From Saccharomonospora marina XMU15 (lineage in GTDB: Bacteria > Actinomycetota > Actinomycetes > Mycobacteriales > Pseudonocardiaceae), in contig NZ_CM001439.1 in the NCBI RefSeq assembly GCF_000244955.1, positions 3,266,385-3,330,384 of the forward strand: 64,000 nucleotides of DNA, given 5' to 3'. This document shows, in pieces, positions 1 through 9,131 of the stretch (position 1 is its first letter; each line of letters starts with the position of its first letter). Under the pieces are notes generated by a model. It was not told the origin of the DNA. It did not search any database and saw only the letters and a program-made list of their open reading frames with translations. Both the position numbers and the translations under genes were made by a program.

Positions 1-527
1 CTGATTTTCATTCCAACGCCACTGAAATGAATACTGACGAACGGGTAGCGTTCGACGATTGGTCATATTTCTGTACTCGGCGAAGGGGCCCACTTGCTCA
101 ACCGGTCGGCGAGTAAAGCAAGATCTTCAACCCGTCCAAGGTTGTATCAATGAAATTCCGCTCGTAACTGGTGAAGTAGCAGTATTTGCATTGTGCGATA
201 TTCTACTCTGTCGGCGACGGCCGCCGGTATGGGACGCCGAGTGCGATGGCCGGTGTTGGTACCCAACATTGAAGTCATTCTGCAGAGCGTCACGGCGCTG
301 AAGGGGTCGTCGAAGCCGTAGGCTGGGCGGCGCCGGTCGGTGCCCAAGTCGAGTTCGGGCGGGAGTCTGCAACTGTGCGATGTGCGGCGTCGAGCACCTG
401 CGCAGGTAGTAGGTCGCCGAAACGTCGGAAGGTTGAGCTCGCCAGCGGGGTGCCGTCAGCAGTTGCGGCTGCAGCCATGTTGAGATCGGCGAGTGGATCT
501 GGATGGCTAGCAGTTCGGTTAGCGCTA
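1..527. other. no confident gene; edge of IS-rich segment
   Basis: I see no gene I can defend here. Several overlapping open frames exist on both strands but none shows a recognisable motif or a convincing start. Base composition looks less GC-rich than the rest of the window, which suits decayed or foreign DNA. If the adjacent IS5-type element had simply inserted into the Rhs gene, this stretch should encode the upstream part of Rhs. No YD-repeat sequence is present, so the left flank has been replaced or deleted. Confidence 0.4.
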
Positions 528-536
528 GAGCCTGTT

Positions 537-1442
537 TCATAAGCGAGGTAGCCACTCGTTGATTGCGGCGATGTGGATGGTGGCTTCGTAGCGGACGGCG
601 AGCTTGTCGTATCGGGTGGCGAGGGCTCGGTGACGTTTGAGGCGGTTGATTCCGCATTCGACCGCGTGTCGCTGTTTGTAGGTGTGCGGGTCGAAGGCTG
701 GTGGTCGACCGCCGTTGCGTCCACGCCTGCGGCGATGCCGGATCTGATCGGCAGGCTGGGGGATGGTGCATGCGATCCCACGTCTGCGCAGGTGGGCCCG
801 GTTGGTGCGGGAACTGTAGGCCTTATCCGCCAGCACCCGATCTGGTCGGGTCCGGGCTCGTCCACCACCGGTTCGGGCGACCTGGATGCCAGCCAGCACC
901 GCCTCGAACTGCGGACTGTCCCCACGCTGCCCCGCCGTCACCAGCAGCGACAGCGGTCTGTGCCCCTGTTCGGTCGTCAGATGCAGCTTGGTGGTCCATC
1001 CACCTCGAGACCGGCCCAACGCGTGGTCAGCGGGTTCGGGCGCGCCCACCCCACCCGGCGGTTCCTTTTGCACCTCGCTCTCGGCCCGCGCGCCCGCCGC
1101 ATGCTGATGCGCTCGGTTGATCGTGGAATCCACGCTCACGTCCCACGTGATCACACCGGCTGCGTCGGCCCTGCTCTGCAATGCCGCCAGGATCACCGCC
1201 CACACACCAGCGCGCTGCCAGCGCCGGAACAACCCATAGACACTCTGCCAGGACCCATACACCGGTGGGACATCGCGCCAGGGAGAGCCCACACGCACTC
1301 GCCACCGAATCCCGTCGATGAGTTGACGCTTGGTCCACTTCGGTGGGCGACCCGGCTTCTGACCGACCGGCAGCAACGGTTCCAGTACTGCCCACTGCGC
1401 GTCGGTCAAGTCGGCTCGCCCCGCCGCCGCTACGCTGGCCAC
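537..1442 (-). CDS. IS5-family DDE transposase
   Basis: A 301-residue transposase. The N-terminal half has the DUF4096-like region typical of IS5 transposases ([14 protein letters not shown], then the GRPP and [17 protein letters not shown] motifs). The DDE domain follows, with WDVSVDST for the first Asp, [10 protein letters not shown] for the second and [11 protein letters not shown] for the Glu region. The frame is open throughout, so the protein may be active. The GTG start at 1442 lies just inside a long hairpin (1442-1498). The stop at 537 is only about 10 bp from the left inverted repeat, normal for compact IS5 elements. Confidence 0.85.
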   Translation of the reverse strand: MASVAAAGRADLTDAQWAVLEPLLPVGQKPGRPPKWTKRQLIDGIRWRVRVGSPWRDVPPVYGSWQSVYGLFRRWQRAGVWAVILAALQSRADAAGVITWDVSVDSTINRAHQHAAGARAESEVQKEPPGGVGAPEPADHALGRSRGGWTTKLHLTTEQGHRPLSLLVTAGQRGDSPQFEAVLAGIQVARTGGGRARTRPDRVLADKAYSSRTNRAHLRRRGIACTIPQPADQIRHRRRRGRNGGRPPAFDPHTYKQRHAVECGINRLKRHRALATRYDKLAVRYEATIHIAAINEWLPRL

Positions 1443-1498
1443 GAGGTCTCCGGTGTTCTCGATCTTCTTGGTCGTTGATCGATCTACCGGAGACCTCG
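1442..1498. repeat. long-stem hairpin upstream of the IS5 transposase
   Basis: A perfect 13-bp inverted repeat, CGAGGTCTCCGGT at 1442-1454 and its complement at 1486-1498, with a 31-nt loop. It covers the start of the transposase gene on the minus strand. In the transcript it could fold over the start codon, a known way for insertion sequences to limit expression from outside promoters. That role is inference. Confidence 0.55.
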
Positions 1499-1559
1499 CC
1501 TATTTGGCCAACGACACGCCGCAAACCCTCCGCAGCCAAAGACCTCCCAGCTCAGCGCA

Positions 1560-2877
1560 TTGAAACAGGCCCTGGGCCGCCTCGCCACCGACACAGTCGA
1601 AGCCCCCGACGGCACCACCACAGCCTCGATCAGCTACGACTACGACGACGAAGACCAACTCACCACCAAAACCACCACCGGCCTGGCCGGAGCCGCCACC
1701 AACACCTACACCTACGACCAGGCCGGGCGGCTCACCTCCTGGGACGACGGCACCACCGTCCACGACTACGAATGGGACGCCGCAGGCAACCTCACCCGAG
1801 ACGGACCCGACACCGCCACCTACAACGAACGCAACCAACTACAGGCCCACGGCGACACCACCTACACCTACACCCCCCGCGGCACCCTCATCTCCCGCAC
1901 CACCAACGGCACCACCACAACCCAGCAGTTCAACGCCTTCGACGAACTCGTCACCGACGGCACCACCACCAACACCTACGACGGACTCAACAGGCTCATC
2001 ACCACCGGCGCCGCATCCCTGACCTACCTGGGAACCAGCATCAACGTGGTCTCCGACGGTGACGGGAACTACACCTACACCCCCGCCGGAACCATGCTGG
2101 GCGCACAGCACAACGCCACCCCCGGCCTGGCCTGGACCGACCAACACACCGACCTCATCGGACTGATCGAACCAACCACCGGCGAAACAGCCGGCTCACG
2201 CGCCTACAGCCCCTTCGGCGAAACCCTCGCCGCCACAGGCACCCAACCAGCCCTGGGATACCAACACCAATACACCAACCCCGACAACGGCACCATCAAC
2301 ATGGGCGCCCGCTGGTACCAACCCGGAACCGGCACCTTCACCTCCCGCGACACCACCGCCCTCCACCCACGTGACCTCGCCAACGCCAACCGCTACGCCT
2401 ACGCAGCCGGTTCACCGTTGACTCGGACGGACCCCTCTGGCGGGACCGTCGCAGTCTGCGCACTCGGGTTCGCAACAGGTCCGGGAGCACCTGCCGCGGT
2501 GGGAGGCTGTCTTGCTGTCAACGGCGCGATCGCCCTGGGCGCGATGGTTGTCGGGGCCTTGACGGTCAAGGCGGTCACCGATGCTCCCCCGCGGACATAC
2601 AACCCGCCTCGGACTCGGACACGTCCCTCTCGTCCGACGGTACGCAGGCCCGCACCACGTCTGGACGGCTGGACTAGCTGGCTGCGCCTGTCCCTGCCAC
2701 TCATCGATGGCTGGGCCGCGTGGCCTGATCGCGACCAGCGCCCCAAGCCCAATCCCGGATGTCTCCTACGCTGCGTCCCGGTCAAGCCCCCAAACCTGCC
2801 GGAAGACGGCGGAACAGCAGGTCCCACACCAGGCAACACCAACCAAGCCGCCTACGAAGCCTATCTCCCCTACCTAG
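1560..2877 (+). pseudogene. Rhs repeat protein, central and core part (truncated)
   Basis: An Rhs/YD-repeat fragment. The first half contains repeated YD-type units (YDYDDEDQLT, YTYDQAGRLTSW, YEWDAAGNLTRDG). The conserved Rhs core follows, with YSPFGE, GARWYQPGTGTF and RYAYAAGSPLTRTDPSG. After the DPSG end of the core comes a hydrophobic, Gly/Ala-rich linker of about 45 residues. The N-terminal secretion or anchoring part is missing because the gene begins at the IS5 boundary. Downstream the frame runs into the IS701 element and stops artificially at 2966. In the family, the core forms a cocoon holding a C-terminal toxin, which here lies at 4312-4976 in the same frame once the IS is removed. 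Confidence 0.85.
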
Positions 2878-4307
2878 TACTACAGCGGCAGGGTGTGATG
2901 TTTGGTGCGTTGTCGCTGGTAGTGGCTTCGTCGGGCTCGGGTTTGGTGGATTCTGCGCCAGTGTGACCAGTGATCGGTGTGCTGCTGAGGATGGGCCGGT
3001 CGGGTTCCGGTGGCCCAAAGCCGTCTTATTTCGTTGCAAGACAAGGGAATTAGCGTCTCATTGTGGATTGTGGATCCCCTTTTTCGTCGCGTTCCTGCTC
3101 GCGGTGGGCGGTGACGGCGAGGAACGCGGCGGCGAGCATGGACAGCGTGATGTGCCGGTACCAGGCCTGGTATTTGCGGACTTGGTAGTGGTCCAGGCCG
3201 GTCTCGTTCTTGGCGAACTGGAAGGTTTCCTCTACTGCCCAACGGGATCCGGCGACCCGCACGAGGTCGGCGATCGGTGTGGGGTAGGTGCTGTGGCAGA
3301 TGTAGTAGGCCAGCTCGCCGCTGCTGATCGAGCGTCGCACCAGCAGCAGGTGCCCGCCCGGTGCGCCGGGGTCGATCAGCAGCCAGTCGTAGAGGCGATG
3401 CCCCTTGGAGCCTTCTCCGGCTGAGAGGCGTTGCCAGCCGGTGCGCGGTGCTGAACGGGCCAGTGCGTCGGCCCGCAGCCGGCCGGCAGGGGTGTCGAAC
3501 CGAGTGTCGCAGGAGATGGCCATGACGTAGTTCAGCCCGGCGGCCTCGCACCAGTCGCGCAGGCCGGGGTTGTCGCCGTAGGCCTCATCGGCAGTGAACC
3601 ATTCGATGTCGGCGCCGGTGTCCAGGAGTCGTTCCAGCATGCGCCGGGCGAGTTCGGGTTTGGTCGCGAACTCCACGTCGTCGTCGATTCCGGCCTCGCG
3701 GCAGCGGTCACGGTCGGCGCACCAGGAGTGCTCGGGCAGGTAGAGTTCCCGGTCGATCAGCGCCCGCCCCCGCGGCGAGACGTAGGTCAAAAACACCCCG
3801 AGCTGGCAGTTCTCGATGCGGCCCGCGGTGCCGGAATACTGCCGCTGAACTCCGGCGGATTTGGTGCCCTTCTTGAGAAAACCGGTCTCATCGGCCACGA
3901 CCACTCCACCCGGGGCGGCCAGATGCTCCAGCACATAGCCGCGCAGCGTGTCGCGCACCGCGTCGGCATCCCACCGGTAGTGGTTGAGTAGTCGCTGCTC
4001 CCGTCCGGGGCCACGTCCCCGGCCTGCTCCGCGATAGTCCAGGAGTTCTTCCGCTCCGCACCCGAGAGCTGCCCCAGCAGATACCACCGGGCCCGCCGAC
4101 GCGACTCCACCTGCGCGAACTCGCCCGCCACCAGGCCGAATACCTCATCAAACCCGGCCCGCCACCGGCCCAGGCGATCATCAGCTACAGTCCACGACGC
4201 GGCCACCGCGTCGGTTTCAAGATCCAACACACCTTGAAGTTGATCACGCGGTGGCCGCCTCCATGATCACGACACACCGCCCAAGATCACACTGTGCGGC
4301 TGCCGTA
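2878..4307 (-). mobile_element. IS701-family insertion sequence with CTAG duplication
   Basis: About 1.43 kb. The left end begins TACTACAGCGGCAGGGTGTG; the right end read on the other strand begins TACGGCAGCCGCACAGTGTG, matching at most positions over about 22 bp. CTAG occurs immediately outside both ends (2874-2877 and 4308-4311). A 4-bp YTAR-type duplication is characteristic of IS701, and CTAG fits it. Joining 2877 to 4312 keeps the Rhs frame open (Y-L-A-W-L-K), which supports these exact boundaries. The transposase inside is frameshifted, so the copy is probably immobile without help. Confidence 0.88.
3050..4230 (-). pseudogene. IS701-family transposase, frameshifted
   Basis: Two overlapping minus-strand frames together make one IS701/DUF4338-type transposase. 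The first runs from GTG at 4230 (DRLGRWRAGFDEVFG, ending in AEQAGDVAPDG). The second continues with REQRLLNHYRWDADAVRD to the stop at 3050. The second frame holds the catalytic core: VVADETGFLKKG, then WFTADEAYGDNPGLR, then WAVEETFQFAKNETGLDHYQ. The switch falls near 3999-4004, where one base appears to be missing after the PDG codons. Unless programmed frameshifting occurs, full-length transposase is not made. Confidence 0.8.
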
Positions 4308-4976
4308 CTAGCGTGGCTAAAAGCACGCCAACAGCGCGTCATCGACGACGCGATGACACCACATGACAACCCCCACGCCCTCGACCCCACCATCGCACCC
4401 TCAATCCGAGCAGCCCAAAACGGCAGCCTGCCACCCATCGAACTCGGCGAACTCAACCCCACCGCGACCGACGACCAGCCCTACCAACCCGAAAACAGCA
4501 ACAACCCCGCCCAACCCGGACCACTCCCACCGACCAACACCTGGCTCGACGATGCCTGCGCCGACGGCGGCCAGCACCGAGCCAACAACACAAGAACAAC
4601 CCAAGTATGGCAATGCGGCCCACCAAACAGCACCTCCACAGCCAACCTCGATGCTAAGATCGCCGCAAAGACGGTGGACAACATCCTGCCGACCCCGCAG
4701 GTCGCGAACCCGAAGCTGCAGAACCTCGTGAACAACCTGTACAAGGGAACGACCAACCCGAATCGGGTTGGCAACGGCACGACTATGGACGCGATCCGAA
4801 ACGAACTGGCAACAGGCGTCCCGACCGGTGGTCGCATGCACACAACCAAGGGTCAGGAGACCCTCAACGGACTCAACAAGTGGCTACGACGCAACAAGGA
4901 CGGCGACTACTACGACCGGCTTGTCGCCCAGAGTCTCGCTGACGAGCTGTCGCTCGTCCTGCGAGGTGCCGGATGA
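4308..4976 (+). pseudogene. Rhs C-terminal toxin tip, separated from its core by IS701
   Basis: This is the continuation of the Rhs frame beyond the IS. An open frame with a possible GTG start at 4251 begins inside the IS right end, so it is not a natural gene start. A Pro/Asn-rich linker precedes a compact C-terminal domain of about 100 residues, with LYKGTTNPNRVGNGTT, then PTGGRMHTTKGQE and LNGLNKWLRRN. This pattern recurs, from memory, at the ends of actinobacterial Rhs and other polymorphic toxins; I cannot assign a named toxin fold or activity. The TGA stop overlaps the ATG of the next gene (ATGA), the usual layout of toxin and immunity genes. Confidence 0.7.
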
Positions 4977-5317
4977 GTGCAAGCACCGTCGCCGCGATCG
5001 GGGGACTCGTCGATGCACATCGCGAGCTCACGCCCGTGCTGGCCGAACACCTTCAGGACAACGACGGCGAGCTGCTGCCGCACCTCGTCATGGCCGACAT
5101 TGTTCGCTGGCTCGTTGATCATCGGGAGACTGATCCCGAGGTCTGTCAGTCGATCCTCGAGTGGCTTGAACGCGAGTACACGCGTGGTCCCGAGGACGTT
5201 CGTGGACTCATCACCGTCAGCGGGGTCGAGCTGATTCCGGATCCGGGCCAGCCGGGGTCCGAACTCCGGGATCTGCTCGGACCGGAACTCAAGAGAGTGG
5301 ATCCGTGGCTCGTCTGA
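4973..5317 (+). CDS. probable immunity protein of the Rhs toxin
   Basis: A 114-residue acidic, soluble, mostly helical protein (motifs include AEHLQDNDGELLPHLVMADIV and VCQSILEWLEREY). It resembles a small-protein family I associate with DUF7674, but that is from memory. It overlaps the toxin stop by 4 bp (ATGA). Position, size and charge fit an immunity protein that binds and neutralises the C-terminal toxin in the cytoplasm. It is intact although the toxin is split. It could protect against sister strains or simply be a relic. The function is inferred from context. Confidence 0.65.
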   Translation: MSASTVAAIGGLVDAHRELTPVLAEHLQDNDGELLPHLVMADIVRWLVDHRETDPEVCQSILEWLEREYTRGPEDVRGLITVSGVELIPDPGQPGSELRDLLGPELKRVDPWLV

Positions 5318-5442
5318 CCGCGATCCTGGCCTCCGTGCTTGCGTCGTTTCTCGGGATCGCCTCGCCGGCTGATGCCGCACCAAACACCGATTACTGCTGC
5401 ATCACGACGGGCCTGCCCCCGGAACCAGACCAGCGACAGTGA
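5305..5442 (+). CDS. small secreted protein, 45 residues
   Basis: A GTG-started ORF overlapping the 3' end of the immunity gene by 13 bp. Its N-terminus is a clear Sec signal peptide: MARLT, a hydrophobic stretch AILASVLASFLGIAS, then a likely cleavage after ADA. The predicted mature peptide is about 20 residues (PNTDYCCITTGLPPEPDQRQ) with a vicinal Cys pair. I do not recognise it. Translational coupling to the immunity gene suggests it belonged to the same module. It may also be the truncated start of a longer exported protein, because the sequence beyond the stop is gene-poor. Confidence 0.45.
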   Translation: MARLTAILASVLASFLGIASPADAAPNTDYCCITTGLPPEPDQRQ

Positions 5443-6020
5443 ACAGTGACAGTAAACCCTGACGCCCGCCCGCCGGATCTGCCGTGTCCTTTTAGCTGGA
5501 CTCGGCCTCGGCTACTACGCCGATGGCGAGCAACGTGCCCAGATCAACGAGCAGCTGAGCGGAATCGAGTTGTGGCCGTGATGGAGAAGATCGAGAAGCC
5601 CATGGCCGAGGGCGTGGTCGTTTGGCGAACGCATGAAGAAGGAGGGCGGAGATCGGGCCCGCCGACCGCACCCGTCTATATGGCCACGGCGGTGTTCGTC
5701 CAGGGGTGACGAGGAGGAGGTCCAGCCGGGCTGGCCGGCTTCGGCTGGCCAGCTGAGCATGCGTTGGATCGTGCCGGACACATCGTTGAGCGGCTCGACC
5801 GATGCCTCAGTCGTTGCTGGTCGATCTCACATGGGCTTCCCGCAGGGCGAACACGACCATGTGGTGACGCCTTCAACGGATCGAACCTGCTCGTCACCAC
5901 CTACGCAGTCGGAAGCCTTGGCTGCTCCAAGGCCGCCGTGGAGGTCGCCGCTGCGGCAGCCTGGCTGACTGCGATTGCCGCCTCGTGCCAGCTCCGAGGC
6001 GTCCCATTTCACCGCGCAGA
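5443..6020. other. gene-poor, probably decayed sequence
   Basis: No gene is convincing. Between about 5488 and 5580 one plus-strand frame encodes a peptide with LAGLGLGYYADGEQ and INEQLSGIELW, which looks like real protein sequence but lacks a plausible start and includes a TTA codon. Another short frame (5446-5709) has no recognisable content. The stretch is best read as remnants between the Rhs module and the LysM/BTAD gene. Confidence 0.4.
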
Positions 6021-8903
6021 TCACGCTCCGCGCCGCGCCACCGAGCCTGGCGCTGGTTCGATCACTTTACTGCGACGGAGTCTTGACGGGGATTCCGGTG
6101 TGTTGGGCGCGGAGGTGTTGGGCGAGGTTGATGGTGTCGGTGGTGGGGGTGGTGTCGATTTGGCTAGGTGTGTTTGTAGGAGGGTGAGGGTGCGGGAGAT
6201 GGCGTGGTGGTGGCCGAGGACGTGTTGTAGGCGCATGATGTCGCGGTAGAGCAGTTCGTTGTGTGGGTCGAAGCCTCGTGCGGTTTCGAGCAGGTCGAGT
6301 GTGTCGGCGGGGTTGGTTTCCACTTGGGCGCGGGCGAGTGCGGCGACCGCGTCGAGGGCGTCGCGGCGGGTGGTTTCTCGGGCGGTGGTGAGCCATTCTG
6401 CGTCCAGGCCGTTGGCTATGGGGCCGCGGTATCGCGTGACGATGGCTTGGCACGCGTGGGTGCGTTGTTCGGGTGTGGTGGTGGTGCGGCGGGTGACCGC
6501 GGCGGCGAAGTTCCAGTAGTCGACCTCGATGACGGCCGGGTCGAGTTGGTAGTGGCCGTGTTCGGCCAGGACGAGTTCGCGGACGGCGCCGCCGGTGGCG
6601 GTGTCGAGGGCGCGTCGGATGCGGGAGAGGATGGTCCGCAGCACGCTGGCGGGGTTGCGGGGCGGCTGTTCGGGCCACAGGGCGTCGATGATGCGGTGTC
6701 GGGAGACCCCGCTGGGGTGGACGGCCAGGAACACGAGCAGTTCCAGAAGGCGGTTACTCAAGGCCGGGGACAGGTCCTGTAGCGCGTCGTCGGGTTGTGT
6801 GGGGTTGGGGCGCCAGCGCAGGGCCGGGGCGCCGAACACGGTGAGCACCAGCGGTACCGGTGTCACCGCGTTCGTGTCCGCCGCCACCGGTGGGGGTGGT
6901 TCGTGGGTGTGTTCATCGGCGTCAGCGGCGGGTGGGGTCCTCGGCGCTGGTGGGTTGGTGGTGATCTCCAGGCGATCGGGGCCGTTTCCCGCGGGACTGG
7001 GTTGGGCCGTGTCGGGTGCGGCGGCTGGGTGCGGGCTGCGGTGGTGGACCGGGGGTTGGGTGGTGCGCAGCAAGGACAGCAGCTCGCCGGTGGCGGTCTC
7101 GGGCAGGGTGAAGGCCCGGGTGCCGCGTAGTGGCTCGCCGAGGCCGGGGTTGGTGGCGGTGATGCGGCCGCCGGCGGTGACGTAGGCGGTCACTCCGGGA
7201 CGCCACTGGCCCAGCAGCAGCGCGGTGAGGCCGTGCTGGGCGCCGTTGTCGAGTAGTTGCTGTAGTCGCGCTTGCTGGTGTGGTTCGTGGGGAGGCGAGG
7301 CGACCAGAACCGTGGCCTGTTGCGGCACGGGGGTGTGGGTGTCCAGTGTGGCCAGTGCCGTTTCCAGGTCAGCCACGACGGTGAGGGTGTCGGGTAGGTG
7401 TGCGGTGGGCACCGGCACACCGAGTAGACGGGCGAGGTCGCCGGCAGGCACCAGCACCGACGGCACCGGCTCGCCTGCGGACACCGCTGTGGTGAGGAGG
7501 GTCAGCAGCAGGGCGCGGGCCGCGGCGTGGCCGCCTGGGCCGAGCAGGCCGAGGCCGTGGACGCGGGCCAGGTCCAGCGCGACCACCGCTGTCCCGCCCG
7601 CGGCGGTGTTGGTTGTGGCGTTGTCGGCGTGGTGGGTGCTGGTGTCCAGGGCGATATCCACCACCGGCGCCGACGGTTGCGTCCCGGCGCTCGGGGGGTC
7701 GGCGGGCACTGGGCGGGTGCGGGCAGCCAGCGTGGACTGGACGGGGTCGCGGGGGTGTTCGCGCGCGGCCGGTTCGCCGGGTGTGTGGTCGGTTTGGGTG
7801 TCCGGTTCGGGGTCGTCGTTGTGGTGCTGGGCGTGCAGGTGGGCCAGCCGAAGCTGATACACCACGGGTGTGGTCGGCAGGTCGTCGTCGCGTCGCCCGC
7901 TGCCGGGCCGGTAGCGGGCGTGATGGCGGCGCCGTGCGCGTAGCAGCAGCGCGCTGACGGCCGCGGCCAGGCCAAGGCTGACGAATACCTCGCCGCTGCC
8001 CCAGGTCACCGCCCCCGCCGCGGGTTCGGTTGCGGCGTGATCGGCCGTGGGCGTGGTGGCAGGCGCCGGTGCGGTCGGCTCCGAAGGCGGCGCGGAGGGC
8101 GCGGGGTGGCTGCTGGGTGGCGTGGGCGTGGTGGGCCCTGGTGGTGGTGCGGGTGCGCGGGGCGGGCCGCTGGCAGGGAGGCGGATGAGGTCGCCGGGGT
8201 GGATCAGGTTCGGGTTGGTCATGACCCGCCCGCCGGGTTGTGTGCTGCCCTGGTTGAGGGCCCAGATCTGCGGCCACCGGTCGCCATCGCCCAGGCGGCG
8301 TTGCGCGATCCGCCACAGCGAGTCGTGCACCCCGTGCCGTGGTGGGCGGACCCGCTCGATTCCGGGCTCGACCGGCGAGTGTGACGGCTCGATGCTGGTG
8401 TGCCCGCCCGCGGCGGGAGTCATACCGGCGGGGGCGTCCGCCACGACCGAGGTGTGCCCGGCAGGCCGGGCAGGCCCCGGCAGGTTGGCGAGTGCGGCGA
8501 TGGCGGTGCGGCCCAGCACGGCGACCAGCAGGGCACCGATGAGCACGGCCGCGACCCGCCGCACCGGCCCGCCCTGGCCTCGCGGGTCCGGCCACCGCGC
8601 TTTTCGGATGACATCGAGTACGCAGGCGGCGACGTCGCGGACGAACACCAGCCACAGCAGCCAGGCCAGGCAAGCCAGCGTGTCGAGCAGGAAGCTGCTC
8701 GACATCGGTGCCAGCAGCACGGCAGCGATCTCCTCCAGGCCGGGCAGATGGCCCGGCAAGGGCCATCCCACACCGTGGATCAGCGCCGTGGGAAGCCCGG
8801 CCACCAGCGCGGCCAGCAGCGTGGCCGCGACCAGGGCGCGCACCACCCGGCCCGCCAGCCGCGCGGTGCGCACGATCCACACCCGACCAGGCAGCGGTGT
8901 CAT
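6021..8903 (-). CDS. membrane LysM protein with C-terminal winged-helix/BTAD regulator domain
   Basis: A 960-residue multidomain protein. About three transmembrane segments lie in the first 150 residues (LVAATLLAALVAGLP, FLLDTLACLAWLLWLVFV, VAAVLIGALLVAVLG). A LysM-like domain follows near residues 190-245 (SLWRIAQRRLGDGDRWPQIW ... LIHPGDLIRLP), then a Pro/Thr-rich linker and a further transmembrane helix (VFVSLGLAAAVSALLL). The C-terminus has a SARP-type winged helix (LLVFLAVHPSGVSRHRIID) and a bacterial transcriptional activator domain with TPR-like helices. The family occurs, from memory, beside pilus/secretion loci and integrative elements in actinomycetes. It may link an envelope signal to gene control. 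It stands alone here, next to broken IS elements. Confidence 0.75.
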   Translation of the reverse strand: MTPLPGRVWIVRTARLAGRVVRALVAATLLAALVAGLPTALIHGVGWPLPGHLPGLEEIAAVLLAPMSSSFLLDTLACLAWLLWLVFVRDVAACVLDVIRKARWPDPRGQGGPVRRVAAVLIGALLVAVLGRTAIAALANLPGPARPAGHTSVVADAPAGMTPAAGGHTSIEPSHSPVEPGIERVRPPRHGVHDSLWRIAQRRLGDGDRWPQIWALNQGSTQPGGRVMTNPNLIHPGDLIRLPASGPPRAPAPPPGPTTPTPPSSHPAPSAPPSEPTAPAPATTPTADHAATEPAAGAVTWGSGEVFVSLGLAAAVSALLLRARRRHHARYRPGSGRRDDDLPTTPVVYQLRLAHLHAQHHNDDPEPDTQTDHTPGEPAAREHPRDPVQSTLAARTRPVPADPPSAGTQPSAPVVDIALDTSTHHADNATTNTAAGGTAVVALDLARVHGLGLLGPGGHAAARALLLTLLTTAVSAGEPVPSVLVPAGDLARLLGVPVPTAHLPDTLTVVADLETALATLDTHTPVPQQATVLVASPPHEPHQQARLQQLLDNGAQHGLTALLLGQWRPGVTAYVTAGGRITATNPGLGEPLRGTRAFTLPETATGELLSLLRTTQPPVHHRSPHPAAAPDTAQPSPAGNGPDRLEITTNPPAPRTPPAADADEHTHEPPPPVAADTNAVTPVPLVLTVFGAPALRWRPNPTQPDDALQDLSPALSNRLLELLVFLAVHPSGVSRHRIIDALWPEQPPRNPASVLRTILSRIRRALDTATGGAVRELVLAEHGHYQLDPAVIEVDYWNFAAAVTRRTTTTPEQRTHACQAIVTRYRGPIANGLDAEWLTTARETTRRDALDAVAALARAQVETNPADTLDLLETARGFDPHNELLYRDIMRLQHVLGHHHAISRTLTLLQTHLAKSTPPPPPTPSTSPNTSAPNTPESPSRLRRSKVIEPAPGSVARRGA

Positions 8904-9005
8904 CAGTGGCTCGCCGCGCCGACCCCTGCCGGGGACTGTCCGAACATCGGTGGATCTGATCTTGGTCTGACACGCCGAGCGTGAGCTTGGCGGGAAGGAT
9001 CGATC

Positions 9006-9080
9006 ATGACCGAAACACTGGACCCTGTGACCGATGACATGGATCCGAAGAAGCTGGCGGAGCAGTTGCTCGCGCAGGCC
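9006..9080 (+). pseudogene. 5' remnant of an IS256-type transposase gene
   Basis: An ATG preceded by GGGAAGGA begins a frame reading MTETLDPVTDDMDP and KKLAEQLLAQA, similar to the N-terminus of actinobacterial IS256/Mutator transposases. After about 25 codons it runs into the end of an IS481-type element at 9080. The rest of the gene is absent from the window, so it is a dead fragment. Assignment rests on a short match from memory. Confidence 0.5.
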
Positions 9081-9114
9081 GACTCGTCCGCAAACGATGT
9101 CGCGACTCAGGACA
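9080..9114. repeat. right-end remnant of an older IS481-type copy
   Basis: These 35 bp are identical to the last 35 bp of the complete IS481-type element (10543-10577), in the same orientation. Two extra bases (CA, 9115-9116) separate this end from the tRNA-derived 15-mer at 9117-9131. It is the stump of an earlier copy that stopped just outside the tRNA-Leu 3' end and later lost its body. Confidence 0.75.
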
Positions 9115-9116
9115 CA

Positions 9117-9131
9117 TGGTGTCCGAGGGGG
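9117..9131. repeat. left copy of 15-bp IS481 target duplication
   Basis: TGGTGTCCGAGGGGG here is repeated exactly at 10578-10592, where it is the 3' end (including CCA) of tRNA-Leu read on the minus strand. The two copies sit immediately outside the IS481-type element. A 15-bp duplication is at the long end of what is known for IS481. Confidence 0.85.

Larger units (their letters stand above)
528..1572 (-). mobile_element. IS5-family insertion sequence
   Basis: The element carries one transposase gene on the minus strand. Its ends are proposed from a 12-bp inverted repeat matching at 11 of 12 positions: GAGCCTGTTTCA at 528-539 and, on the other strand, GGGCCTGTTTCA at 1561-1572. No target duplication is visible (CTA on the left, TGG on the right), so one flank was probably rearranged after insertion. 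The right end abuts or enters the Rhs gene, which lacks everything upstream. The exact right boundary is less certain than the left. Confidence 0.6.

Noticed and set aside
4251-4976. An independent gene starting at GTG 4251
   Set aside because: The first 57 bases lie inside the IS701 right end. The protein is the in-frame continuation of the Rhs gene after removing the IS, so the start is accidental.
5764-6249. A 161-residue plus-strand ORF
   Set aside because: Its second half is antisense to the LysM/BTAD gene and it has no recognisable content.
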